This document shows positions 27,182 to 34,817 of a DNA stretch of 64,000 nt, piece after piece. The position numbers were made by a program, and so were the translations under genes. Within the stretch, counting starts at the first letter, position 1; every line of letters begins with the position of its first letter. The notes below the pieces were generated by a model, which did no database searches, was not told the origin of the DNA, and saw only the letters and a list, made by a program, of their open reading frames with translations. Source of the DNA: Thalassocella blandensis (lineage in GTDB: Bacteria; Pseudomonadota; Gammaproteobacteria; Pseudomonadales; Cellvibrionaceae); the NCBI GenBank assembly GCA_902141825.1, contig CABFPG010000001.1, positions 434,001-498,000 on the forward strand, written 5' to 3'.

Positions 27182-28054
27182 ATGTCTTCGGCTTTAACAC
27201 GTCACAAACGTGCACCGCAATTCATAGTGTCCACCGACCTTGACGGAACATTCCTCGATCATCATACCTACGAATGGCAAGCAGCACTTCCCGCAGTGGA
27301 AAGCCTTGCGGCGAAGTCTATTCCTATTATTTTTAATACAAGCAAAACTTTTGCAGAGGTGATGGATCTACAAAAAACTACGTCACTTTATGGCCCGGCC
27401 ATTACCGAAAATGGTTCTGCATTGTATTTACCTAAGCAGGATTTTACTGAAGCTTTCTGCCAATTTGAAAACAGCGATTACATTGAACAGGAAAACCATT
27501 GGCAAATTGTGTTTGGTAAAACAAAACCACTGATTACACAGTTTATTCAGCAGTGGCGTCTGCAAAATGGTCATCTGCTGGAAGGTTACAGTGACTGGAC
27601 AATAGAAAAAATCATGCAAATGACAGATCTACCACAAGCCAAAGCGCAACAGTCAGCAGACAAAGCATTTTCTGAACCATTTATCTGGCAGGGCAACGAG
27701 CAGCAACTTCACCAACTAAAAAGCGATGCAGCTAAAGCTGGATTACAAATCTTACAAGGCGGCCGTTTTTATCATTTGCAAGGAAATTGCGACAAAGGCC
27801 AACCACTGCTGTGGTTAAAACGACGATTTATGGCAGCGTTTGAACTGGATGGTTCACAGGCACCAAAGTTGATTTGTCTGGGCGACAACAAAAACGATAT
27901 CCAGATGTTAAACATTGCCGACTTTCCCGTATGTGTGAAATCTCCAGTCGCCCCCTATCCAACATTAACAACGCAACACTCCATTATTCAAACCAAGGGC
28001 TACGGTCCTGTGGGTTGGAATGAAGCAATCCAATCCATCATTGAACAACATTGA
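27182..28054 (+). CDS. gpgP: Glucosyl-3-phosphoglycerate phosphatase (HAD, MpgP family)
   Basis: 290 residues. The HAD motif I is STDLDGTFLD (about 13-22), with the nucleophile and acid/base Asp pair; motif II is FNTSKT (about 46); motif IV is LGDNKNDIQML (about 236). It belongs to the mannosyl-3-phosphoglycerate phosphatase family. Because the next gene encodes GpgS, the likely substrate is glucosyl-3-phosphoglycerate, giving glucosylglycerate, a compatible solute. The ATG follows AGGGA, immediately after the kinase stop. Confidence 0.85.
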   Translation: MSSALTRHKRAPQFIVSTDLDGTFLDHHTYEWQAALPAVESLAAKSIPIIFNTSKTFAEVMDLQKTTSLYGPAITENGSALYLPKQDFTEAFCQFENSDYIEQENHWQIVFGKTKPLITQFIQQWRLQNGHLLEGYSDWTIEKIMQMTDLPQAKAQQSADKAFSEPFIWQGNEQQLHQLKSDAAKAGLQILQGGRFYHLQGNCDKGQPLLWLKRRFMAAFELDGSQAPKLICLGDNKNDIQMLNIADFPVCVKSPVAPYPTLTTQHSIIQTKGYGPVGWNEAIQSIIEQH

Positions 28055-28075
28055 AATAAATAAAAAGGCAAACCA

Positions 28076-29302
28076 ATGGCTGACTTTTATCAAAATGGGA
28101 TTATTACCACCTTACACAATTTAAACCAGCGTCCCCTGGAGCAAATGGAAGAAGAACTTCGCCGTTTTTCTAAATCACGCCCCATGTGTCTGGTGTTACC
28201 CTCCCTGTATTCCGAACTAGAGGGCGACGCACTGCCAAACATTGTGAAGCACCTGAGCAAAGTGGACTACCTTACAGAAATTGTCATCGGTTTGGATATG
28301 GCAGACAAAGACCAATACCGCAAAGCCTTGGAGTTTTTCAAACCATTAAATCAGCCGTTTAAGGTGCTTTGGAATGACGGTCCAAGATTGCTGGAAATAG
28401 ACAAAATGTTACGCAAAGAAGGTCTGGCACCATTGGAGCGCGGGAAAGGACGCAATGTCTGGTATTGCCTCGGCTATGTTTTAGCCTCCGGCAAGGCGGA
28501 ATCTATTGCATTACATGATTGCGATATTGTGACCTATGATAGAAGCCTGCTTGCGCGCTTGATCTACCCTATTGCCAACCCCAACTTCAACTATGAATTT
28601 TGCAAAGGGTACTATGCGCGCATCGCCAACGGAAAAATACACGGTCGCGTTAGCCGCTTGCTGGTTACCCCTCTTATTCGGGCGCTGAAGAAAACCTTAG
28701 GTCACAGCGATTACCTGGAATACATCGACAGTTTCCGCTACCCTCTTGCCGGTGAATTTTCATTTCGGGCGGATGTTATTACTGACATCCGCATCCCAAG
28801 CGATTGGGGACTGGAAATTGGCGTACTGTCTGAACTGAATCGCAACTATGCAAACAACCGGCTGTGCCAGGCAGACATCTCGGATGCCTATGATCACAAA
28901 CATCAGGATCTCTCCCCTGAAGATGCACAAAAAGGCTTATCAAAAATGTCTATCGACATTTCCAAAGCCCTGTTTCGAAAATTGGCCACCAACGGCATTG
29001 TTTTCAGCTCGGAAACATTCCGCTCGATTAAAGCCACTTACTTCAGAATTGCGTTAGACTTCATAGAAACCTACTACAATGACGCCAAGATGAATGGATT
29101 GAACCTGGATATCCATGAAGAAGAGCAAGCCGTCGAGATGTTTGCAAAAAACATCCTCATCGCCGGCCAAAGCTTTTTACAAAACCCCATGGAAAAACCA
29201 TTTATTCCAAGCTGGAACCGAGTCACCAGCGCTGTACCGGATATTTATGAGCAAATGGCGCAAGCGGTAGAGCTTGATATGAAAGAACATTCAAGTACAT
29301 AA
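28076..29302 (+). CDS. gpgS: Glucosyl-3-phosphoglycerate synthase (GT81)
   Basis: 408 residues. The GT-A glycosyltransferase fold shows VLPSLYSELEGDAL near the N-terminus (nucleotide-sugar binding) and the metal-binding DxD as HDCDIVTYDR (about 147-156). GpgS transfers glucose from NDP-glucose to 3-phosphoglycerate. It lies 21 bp after the phosphatase gene, so the two biosynthetic steps are adjacent. Such proteins are known from marine and halotolerant bacteria and from mycobacteria, where the product helps under salt or nitrogen stress. Confidence 0.9.
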   Translation: MADFYQNGIITTLHNLNQRPLEQMEEELRRFSKSRPMCLVLPSLYSELEGDALPNIVKHLSKVDYLTEIVIGLDMADKDQYRKALEFFKPLNQPFKVLWNDGPRLLEIDKMLRKEGLAPLERGKGRNVWYCLGYVLASGKAESIALHDCDIVTYDRSLLARLIYPIANPNFNYEFCKGYYARIANGKIHGRVSRLLVTPLIRALKKTLGHSDYLEYIDSFRYPLAGEFSFRADVITDIRIPSDWGLEIGVLSELNRNYANNRLCQADISDAYDHKHQDLSPEDAQKGLSKMSIDISKALFRKLATNGIVFSSETFRSIKATYFRIALDFIETYYNDAKMNGLNLDIHEEEQAVEMFAKNILIAGQSFLQNPMEKPFIPSWNRVTSAVPDIYEQMAQAVELDMKEHSST

Positions 29303-29321
29303 CCGGTTTTACCAACACCTG

Positions 29322-29355
29322 ACTGTTTCGGTAGTTCAAAAGCTACCGAAACAGT
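29322..29355. repeat. 13-bp perfect inverted repeat between gpgS and the phosphorylase gene
   Basis: Arms ACTGTTTCGGTAG and CTACCGAAACAGT with an 8-nt loop. No U-tract follows. It is a candidate mRNA-processing or protecting hairpin, or an operator before the catabolic gene. Confidence 0.65.
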
Positions 29356-29406
29356 AAATCCTCACATTCATGTAAAAGTCTTACTTCCAAGTATGAGGAA
29401 GCTTAA

Positions 29407-31152
29407 ATGCAACTGTCTCCACAAAAAGAACTTAAATTCTTAGTCAAGACACACCTGGATTTTATCTATCCCGAACACGATACTGAAAATCTCACAAAAC
29501 GCTTACTATCTATCATGGACCTCGAAGAGTGTTCAGCTAAGCCCGCCACACACGAAAACACCTGGAATGAACAAGATGCCTGGCTTATCACCTACGGAGA
29601 TAGTATTAACGCTGAAGGCGAAAAGCCCTTAGTCACACTAAACAAATTCTTAAAAGAAAGACTGGCTGGCACGGTTAACGGCGTCCATATTTTACCGTTT
29701 TTTCCTTACAGTTCGGATGATGGATTCTCCGTAATTGATTTTAGTCAGGTCAATGACGGTTTGGGCGAATGGGAAGATATTGAAGCTATCGCCAAAGAAC
29801 AGCATTTAATGGCGGACCTGGTCATTAACCATTGTTCCAGCCGCAGCCGATGGTTTGATAATTTCAAACAACGTCGCGAACCCGGTATTGATTACTTTAT
29901 TGAAGCCAACCCGGAAGAAGATTACAGCGCAGTTGTTCGGCCACGAACATCTCCACTGTTACGTGAAGTAGAAACACTGGATGGAAAGCGGCACGTGTGG
30001 TGTACCTTCAGTCACGATCAGGTGGATCTGAACTTCGCCAACCCGGAAGTGCTGTGTGAAATTATTGGCATTATCAAATTATACCTTGACCGCGGGATTC
30101 GAATCTTTCGCCTGGATGCTGTCGCATTTTTATGGAAAGAAAAAGGATCTCCCTGCATTCACCTACCACAAACACACGAAATCATTCGACTAATTCGCAC
30201 TCTGATCGAACATCACTCGGACAATGCCATTTTAATTACGGAAACCAATGTACCGAACAACGAAAACCTGTCTTATTTCGGGAATGCGAATGAAGCGCAC
30301 GCAGTTTATAACTTTTCTTTGCCTCCGCTGTTACTTCACGCCCTGGTCAGCGGTACTGCCAAGCATTTAAAAATGTGGCAGATGACCATGCCGCCAGCAC
30401 AAATGGGCACATTCTATTTTAACTTTATTGCCTCGCATGATGGCATTGGCTTGCGTCCTGCTGAAGGTTTATTAAGTGAAGAAGAGCTGGAAGAGCTGGT
30501 CGCAGCGGTACAACTTTCCGGAGCCCGTATTTCGTGGCGCACCGCAGACGGCGGCAGAAACAAGCCTTATGAAATTAATGTTACGCTATTCGATGCACTC
30601 CAAGGCACAGTGAAAGGACCCGACAGATGGCAGTACGAACGTTTTATGTGTGCCCACGCCATTATGTTTGCGCTGGAAGGGATTCCCGCTGTGTACATTC
30701 ATAGTTTTCTTGCGACCAACAACTACTATGACGGCGTAGAACTTACCAGTCACAACAGAACCATTAACCGTTACAAATGGAATATTGACGAACTTAATGA
30801 GAAGCTGGAACAGGAACACAGTCACCATTCACGCGTATTTAATGGCATGCAGGAACTACTTCGAGTTCGCACGAAACAACCGGCATTTCACCCCAATGCG
30901 GTGCAATACACTCTGCATCTAGGCGATGAAATATTCGGCTTCTGGAGACAGAGTCAGCGACGAGACCAAAGTATATTCTGCCTGCACAATGTTACCGATA
31001 CCGAAGTTACAATTCCCATTGCATCGATCAACTTGATCAGTCTGGATACATGGGTGGATTTAATATCGGGCAAAGACTTCAGCGATATTCGCCAGGATGT
31101 TGTACTCCAACCCTACCAGTTTGTATGGTTAACGAATAAGGCCTTTATCTAA
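29407..31152 (+). CDS. Glucosylglycerate phosphorylase (GH13 subfamily 18)
   Basis: 581 residues, a sucrose-phosphorylase-like GH13 enzyme. The catalytic Asp is in GIRIFRLDAVAFLWKE (about 240), the acid/base Glu in LITETNVPN (about 280), and the transition-state Asp in ASHDGIGLRP (about 345). GH13_18 includes sucrose, glucosylglycerol and glucosylglycerate phosphorylases. The gpgS, gpgP and glycerate kinase genes directly upstream favour glucosylglycerate, releasing glucose 1-phosphate and glycerate. The ATG is preceded by TGAGGAAGC. The neighbours rather than residues decide the substrate here. Confidence 0.87.
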   Translation: MQLSPQKELKFLVKTHLDFIYPEHDTENLTKRLLSIMDLEECSAKPATHENTWNEQDAWLITYGDSINAEGEKPLVTLNKFLKERLAGTVNGVHILPFFPYSSDDGFSVIDFSQVNDGLGEWEDIEAIAKEQHLMADLVINHCSSRSRWFDNFKQRREPGIDYFIEANPEEDYSAVVRPRTSPLLREVETLDGKRHVWCTFSHDQVDLNFANPEVLCEIIGIIKLYLDRGIRIFRLDAVAFLWKEKGSPCIHLPQTHEIIRLIRTLIEHHSDNAILITETNVPNNENLSYFGNANEAHAVYNFSLPPLLLHALVSGTAKHLKMWQMTMPPAQMGTFYFNFIASHDGIGLRPAEGLLSEEELEELVAAVQLSGARISWRTADGGRNKPYEINVTLFDALQGTVKGPDRWQYERFMCAHAIMFALEGIPAVYIHSFLATNNYYDGVELTSHNRTINRYKWNIDELNEKLEQEHSHHSRVFNGMQELLRVRTKQPAFHPNAVQYTLHLGDEIFGFWRQSQRRDQSIFCLHNVTDTEVTIPIASINLISLDTWVDLISGKDFSDIRQDVVLQPYQFVWLTNKAFI

Positions 31153-31165
31153 CAGACTAAGATGA

Positions 31166-31199
31166 TTTCCGACAGAGGAACACGTCGGAAATTTTCTTT
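31166..31199 (+). terminator. Terminator of the glucosylglycerate operon
   Basis: An 8-bp stem (TTTCCGAC/GTCGGAAA, 10-nt loop) is followed by TTTTCTTT, 13 bp after the phosphorylase stop. Confidence 0.8.
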
Positions 31200-31253
31200 G
31201 TTGATGCACCCGCCCACTCACCATGCAGAAGCCATTCAACAAATATCTTAAAC

Positions 31254-31281
31254 AAAAAACACCCGCGATTCCTTGCGGGTG
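31254..31281 (-). terminator. Terminator of cpxP
   Basis: On the minus strand a 7-bp GC-rich stem (CACCCGC/GCGGGTG) is followed by T6, 26 bp after the cpxP stop. Confidence 0.85.
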
Positions 31282-31306
31282 AAAGGCTTTTTGATCTAAC
31301 AAAAAT

Positions 31307-31759
31307 TTACTCGTCGTCCCATTTTTGCATGCGTTTTTGCATTTTTTCGCGACGCTTTTCCATTTTCTGTTTCAAAAGGTCACGTTGCTCGGGGGTCAAC
31401 ACAGCATAGACTTGTGAGCGATACTCTGCCATTTTCATTGTCTTTTCTCGGGCTCGTTCTGCATTCTCATCCGCCAGGGCTTGCACCTGAGTCTGATAAT
31501 CTGCGGCACTTGGATCAAGAGACATCATATTTTTCTGATGTCTGTCTTCCATAGAAGCACGGCGATCCTGTTTACCTTGCTCTTTAATTGCCTCCAGCTG
31601 GCTTTTCTGAGCATCAGTCAGTTCCAAAACACGGTCCAGCTTTTCGAGGTTAAAAAAACCACCACCTCGGTGATCGCGCTTCCCTCCGTCACATGCCATC
31701 GCAGAGGCACTCCCCAAAATTAAAACACTCGCTGCTATTGCCATAATTGAACGATTCAT
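31307..31759 (-). CDS. cpxP: CpxP/Spy-family periplasmic stress protein
   Basis: 150 residues with a signal peptide (about 1-22, ending SAMA). Two LTxxQ motifs, LTDAQKSQ (about 47) and LTPEQRDLL (about 122), define the Spy/CpxP fold, a cradle-shaped helical dimer. The mature protein is highly charged. CpxP acts as a periplasmic chaperone and inhibits CpxA. It is divergent from cpxRA, the same layout as in E. coli, with a CpxR box in the intergenic space. Confidence 0.88.
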   Translation of the reverse strand: MNRSIMAIAASVLILGSASAMACDGGKRDHRGGGFFNLEKLDRVLELTDAQKSQLEAIKEQGKQDRRASMEDRHQKNMMSLDPSAADYQTQVQALADENAERAREKTMKMAEYRSQVYAVLTPEQRDLLKQKMEKRREKMQKRMQKWDDE

Positions 31760-31877
31760 AATGATCCTCTCTCTTCGTTTTGATGTGTGTTTGACTCTGA
31801 AGAATCATGCAATGAGTCAAACTTTGTTGTACGATTCCAGTATCTATCAACGCTCTGCAAAGTAGGGTTAAGCCAGT

Positions 31878-31892
31878 GTAAAGTTAGGTAAA
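31878..31892. promoter_or_regulatory. CpxR box between cpxP and cpxRA
   Basis: GTAAAGTTAGGTAAA is an exact match to the CpxR consensus GTAAA-N5-GTAAA. It lies 119 bp before cpxP and 60 bp before cpxR, so it can drive the chaperone gene and autoregulate the operon. Confidence 0.85.
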
Positions 31893-31951
31893 GTTCGACT
31901 GAAATCCAATAAAACCATCGCCAACGTTTTAAAACCACGTAAAATATCCAT

Positions 31952-32728
31952 ATGACACATGACCCCACACCAATCAAACGCCCTCATGTACTTCTGGTTG
32001 ACGACGACCGGGAGCTATGTGAACTATTACAGGAATTCCTCAGCAGCGAAGATTTCGTCGTCAGCAGCGTGAATGACGGCCAGTCCGCGATAGAGCGTAT
32101 TTCCCAGGACGCAGACAATATTGATGTCGTTGTTCTGGATATTATGATGCCGCAAGTGTCAGGCCTGGATGTATTACGTGACGTGCGCAAATCAAAGCAG
32201 GCGGACTTCATTCCCATTATCATGCTGACAGGTAAAGGCGACGATATCGATCGTATCGTGGGGCTGGAAATGGGTGCGGATGACTACCTGGGGAAACCCT
32301 GTAATCCGCGGGAGCTAAGCGCAAGAATTCGCGCGGTGCTACGACGCACACAACAACTTAAAGCAGGCCATCCCGGAGAGCCAAGCGTTACTCCAGAAAA
32401 GGATGACAGCATTAGTTTGTTCGGCGTTCGATTAACCCCGGCAAATCTAAGTGTCGAAATTACAGCAAAACAAAAAAACCTGGAGCTTACTGGTGTCGAG
32501 TTTCGTGTTCTGTATTTACTTATGCAAAATGCGGGAAGTATTTTATCCAAAGCCGAACTCACAGAAAAAGTTCTTCAACGTAAATTAACCGCTCACGACC
32601 GAAGTATCGATGTTCATATCAGTCGTATACGCCAGAAGCTTGCCAGTGAAGCGGGTATTGAAGATGTCATCAAAGCTGTCCGAGGTGCTGGTTATCTATT
32701 TGTGGAAGAACATAAACATGACGGATAA
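31952..32728 (+). CDS. cpxR: Response regulator CpxR (OmpR family)
   Basis: 258 residues. The receiver domain (about 10-125) has the acidic pair DDD (about 17-19), the phospho-acceptor Asp in VVLDIMMP (about 67), and the conserved Lys in LGKPCNPRE. An OmpR-type winged helix (about 150-250) follows, with RSIDVHISRIRQKL as recognition helix. It controls envelope-stress genes. It is slightly longer than E. coli CpxR (232). Divergent from cpxP, with a CpxR box upstream, and directly followed by the sensor gene. Confidence 0.9.
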   Translation: MTHDPTPIKRPHVLLVDDDRELCELLQEFLSSEDFVVSSVNDGQSAIERISQDADNIDVVVLDIMMPQVSGLDVLRDVRKSKQADFIPIIMLTGKGDDIDRIVGLEMGADDYLGKPCNPRELSARIRAVLRRTQQLKAGHPGEPSVTPEKDDSISLFGVRLTPANLSVEITAKQKNLELTGVEFRVLYLLMQNAGSILSKAELTEKVLQRKLTAHDRSIDVHISRIRQKLASEAGIEDVIKAVRGAGYLFVEEHKHDG

Positions 32729-32737
32729 GCAGCTGTG

Positions 32738-34051
32738 ATGGTTATCAGGCATTTATTCTGGAAAATCTTTATTGCGTTTTTTCTAGCGAACGTATTCGTC
32801 ATTGGCGCGACAACCTATACCGTATTAAACATGACGGAAACGAAGCGCTTTGAAGAACGACAAAAAGAAATGCTGGAAAAATTTGCAGAGCAGATCATTT
32901 TTTTATATGAAGATGGGCGTTTAAAAAAAATAGAACGCATTGAAAATGCAGGTCGAAAGTCCAGCCCTAAAGATGATCCCCACCGTCGTAAATTTCCCCC
33001 GATGCAGATTTTCGACCAGCACGGGCATCCAATTTTTGACAATATTCCCAACAAGTTCAAAAAAACCAAGCCGATAGAATTTGGCCTTGTCAGTGACAAT
33101 GACACTGATTACCATGTTTCGTCCTATCTCGGACCACAACCGAGGTTTATTCAAGCCTTACAACGATTAAACCTGTTGCAATTCATTTTTGTCATCATTG
33201 CATCCACCGCGGTCAGTGCCATTCTCAGCTGGACGATTTCCAAACCTATCAACAAACTACGCCAATACAGCCAGCACTACAAAGAACAGAAAAAGAAAAT
33301 CCCACTGCCTAAGCACCTGTTAAAGCGTGGCGATGAAATAGGGAATCTAACGCGAGATCTTGGCGCCATGATTGATGAAATTGAACACAACATGGCCACT
33401 CAAAAGCAACTTCTGCATGACGTATCGCATGAACTACGTGCGCCATTAGCCCGTTTACAAGTATCCGCCAGCATTATCGAAAACCACAACCCTGCATCCG
33501 CACAATACACCGCGAGAATCAATAGTGAGTGCGAACGAATCAGTCGATTGATTCAGGAGATTCTTGATTACTCTCGCTTGGACCAACAGGCGTACCAGGT
33601 CGACAATATTGAATTACAACCCTTCTTACTCGACATAATGGACGATATAAAGGTTCAGTACCCGCAACGTCATATCAGGTTGCACAGCACTTTACAGCCC
33701 GGAACAATACAGGCTTACCCCGAGTTACTGCATCGCGCACTGGAAAACATCATATTAAATTCCTGCAAACACACACCTGAAGAATCAGCGATAGACATAT
33801 CTATAGAGAAACAACACAACCTGATCATCAGAATTCGTGATTTTGGGCCAGGCGTTGACGAAGAAGAGCTCCAGAAACTCTTTCAGCTCTTCTATCGTGC
33901 AAAAAATAAAATGCATACAGAAGGTTTTGGGCTCGGCTTAGGCATAGCCAAACGCGCAATAGAAAAGCACCAAGGGACTATTCAAATTAGCAACCACAAA
34001 GACGGTGGTTTACAAACGGTGATTACACTGCCTTTGGTTCAGATAGACTAA
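32738..34051 (+). CDS. cpxA: Sensor histidine kinase CpxA
   Basis: 437 residues from ATG 32738 (a GTG codon directly before it is an alternative). Two membrane segments (about 6-28 and 148-170) bracket a periplasmic sensor domain. HAMP follows (about 172-225), then the phospho-acceptor His in LLHDVSHELRAPLARL (about 228-243) and an HATPase domain with the N box NIILNSCKHT and G boxes DFGPG and GFGLGLGIAK. It is 10 bp after cpxR. It should sense misfolded envelope proteins with CpxP. Confidence 0.9.
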   Translation: MVIRHLFWKIFIAFFLANVFVIGATTYTVLNMTETKRFEERQKEMLEKFAEQIIFLYEDGRLKKIERIENAGRKSSPKDDPHRRKFPPMQIFDQHGHPIFDNIPNKFKKTKPIEFGLVSDNDTDYHVSSYLGPQPRFIQALQRLNLLQFIFVIIASTAVSAILSWTISKPINKLRQYSQHYKEQKKKIPLPKHLLKRGDEIGNLTRDLGAMIDEIEHNMATQKQLLHDVSHELRAPLARLQVSASIIENHNPASAQYTARINSECERISRLIQEILDYSRLDQQAYQVDNIELQPFLLDIMDDIKVQYPQRHIRLHSTLQPGTIQAYPELLHRALENIILNSCKHTPEESAIDISIEKQHNLIIRIRDFGPGVDEEELQKLFQLFYRAKNKMHTEGFGLGLGIAKRAIEKHQGTIQISNHKDGGLQTVITLPLVQID

Positions 34052-34091
34052 AAAGACAAATACAAGGGGCAAACATAAGTAACACCCAGCA

Positions 34092-34655
34092 TTAGAAAGA
34101 CGAGCCCGGCTCTTTTAAAAAGGCCACTTCCTCTTCTGTTGAAGATCTTCCCAGTATCACATTGCGATGAGGGTAACGTCCGAAGCGATCAATGATTGCC
34201 TTATGTTTTAACTCAAACTCCAGCGACGAGTGCTCCCCGAGAGTCTGAAACAGCAAGACTGCTTGCTCGTGAATTTTTTGTGACTCGCTATGCATATATG
34301 GCATATACAAAAAAACTCGATGCTCATCATCCAGTTCCTTATCCAAACTTCGCGCAACGGCTTCTTGTGCAAGTGCCAGCGCCAGAGGATCAGCAGAAAA
34401 TGCGAGAGGTGAACCACGGTGAATATTTCGCGAAAATTGATCCAACACTAGAATTTCGGCTAAACGCCCCTGAATACTCCGGCGCCATCCATACAGCTCA
34501 CAGCGAGCCGCTCGTTGGTGCAGGTCACCGTATTTGTCTGTGATAAACTGATCAAACTCGCTATCTTTTTTCCACCAGTTTTTCGAATCAATATCTTCGA
34601 ACCAGAAATTGAGAATTTCTGCTGGCATAATGGAAGTTTTTTTAGACATTGTCAT
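34092..34655 (-). CDS. DUF924 family protein
   Basis: 187 residues, cytosolic. The family hallmarks are ILNFWFEDIDSKNWWKKD near the N-terminus, LVLDQFSRNIHRG (about 70-82), FLYMPYMHSE (about 116) and DRFGRYPHRN (about 160). It is an all-helical TPR-related fold of unknown function that is widespread in proteobacteria. The ATG at 34655 or the next one two codons later could be the start. Convergent with cpxA. Confidence 0.85.
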   Translation of the reverse strand: MTMSKKTSIMPAEILNFWFEDIDSKNWWKKDSEFDQFITDKYGDLHQRAARCELYGWRRSIQGRLAEILVLDQFSRNIHRGSPLAFSADPLALALAQEAVARSLDKELDDEHRVFLYMPYMHSESQKIHEQAVLLFQTLGEHSSLEFELKHKAIIDRFGRYPHRNVILGRSSTEEEVAFLKEPGSSF

Positions 34656-34817
34656 ACAAATTCAATTCGCTCCCCTTCAGGTAAGGCTTAGCAGCACTGT
34701 ACAGCACTTAATACCAATGGTGAAGTCTGCAGAAAAAGATGTATTACAAAAGCGCGCAGGTTTCTCCAAGCGAATAGTTTCACAAACGTGACTAAGCCAG
34801 TAAAACTGGCGGTTTAT

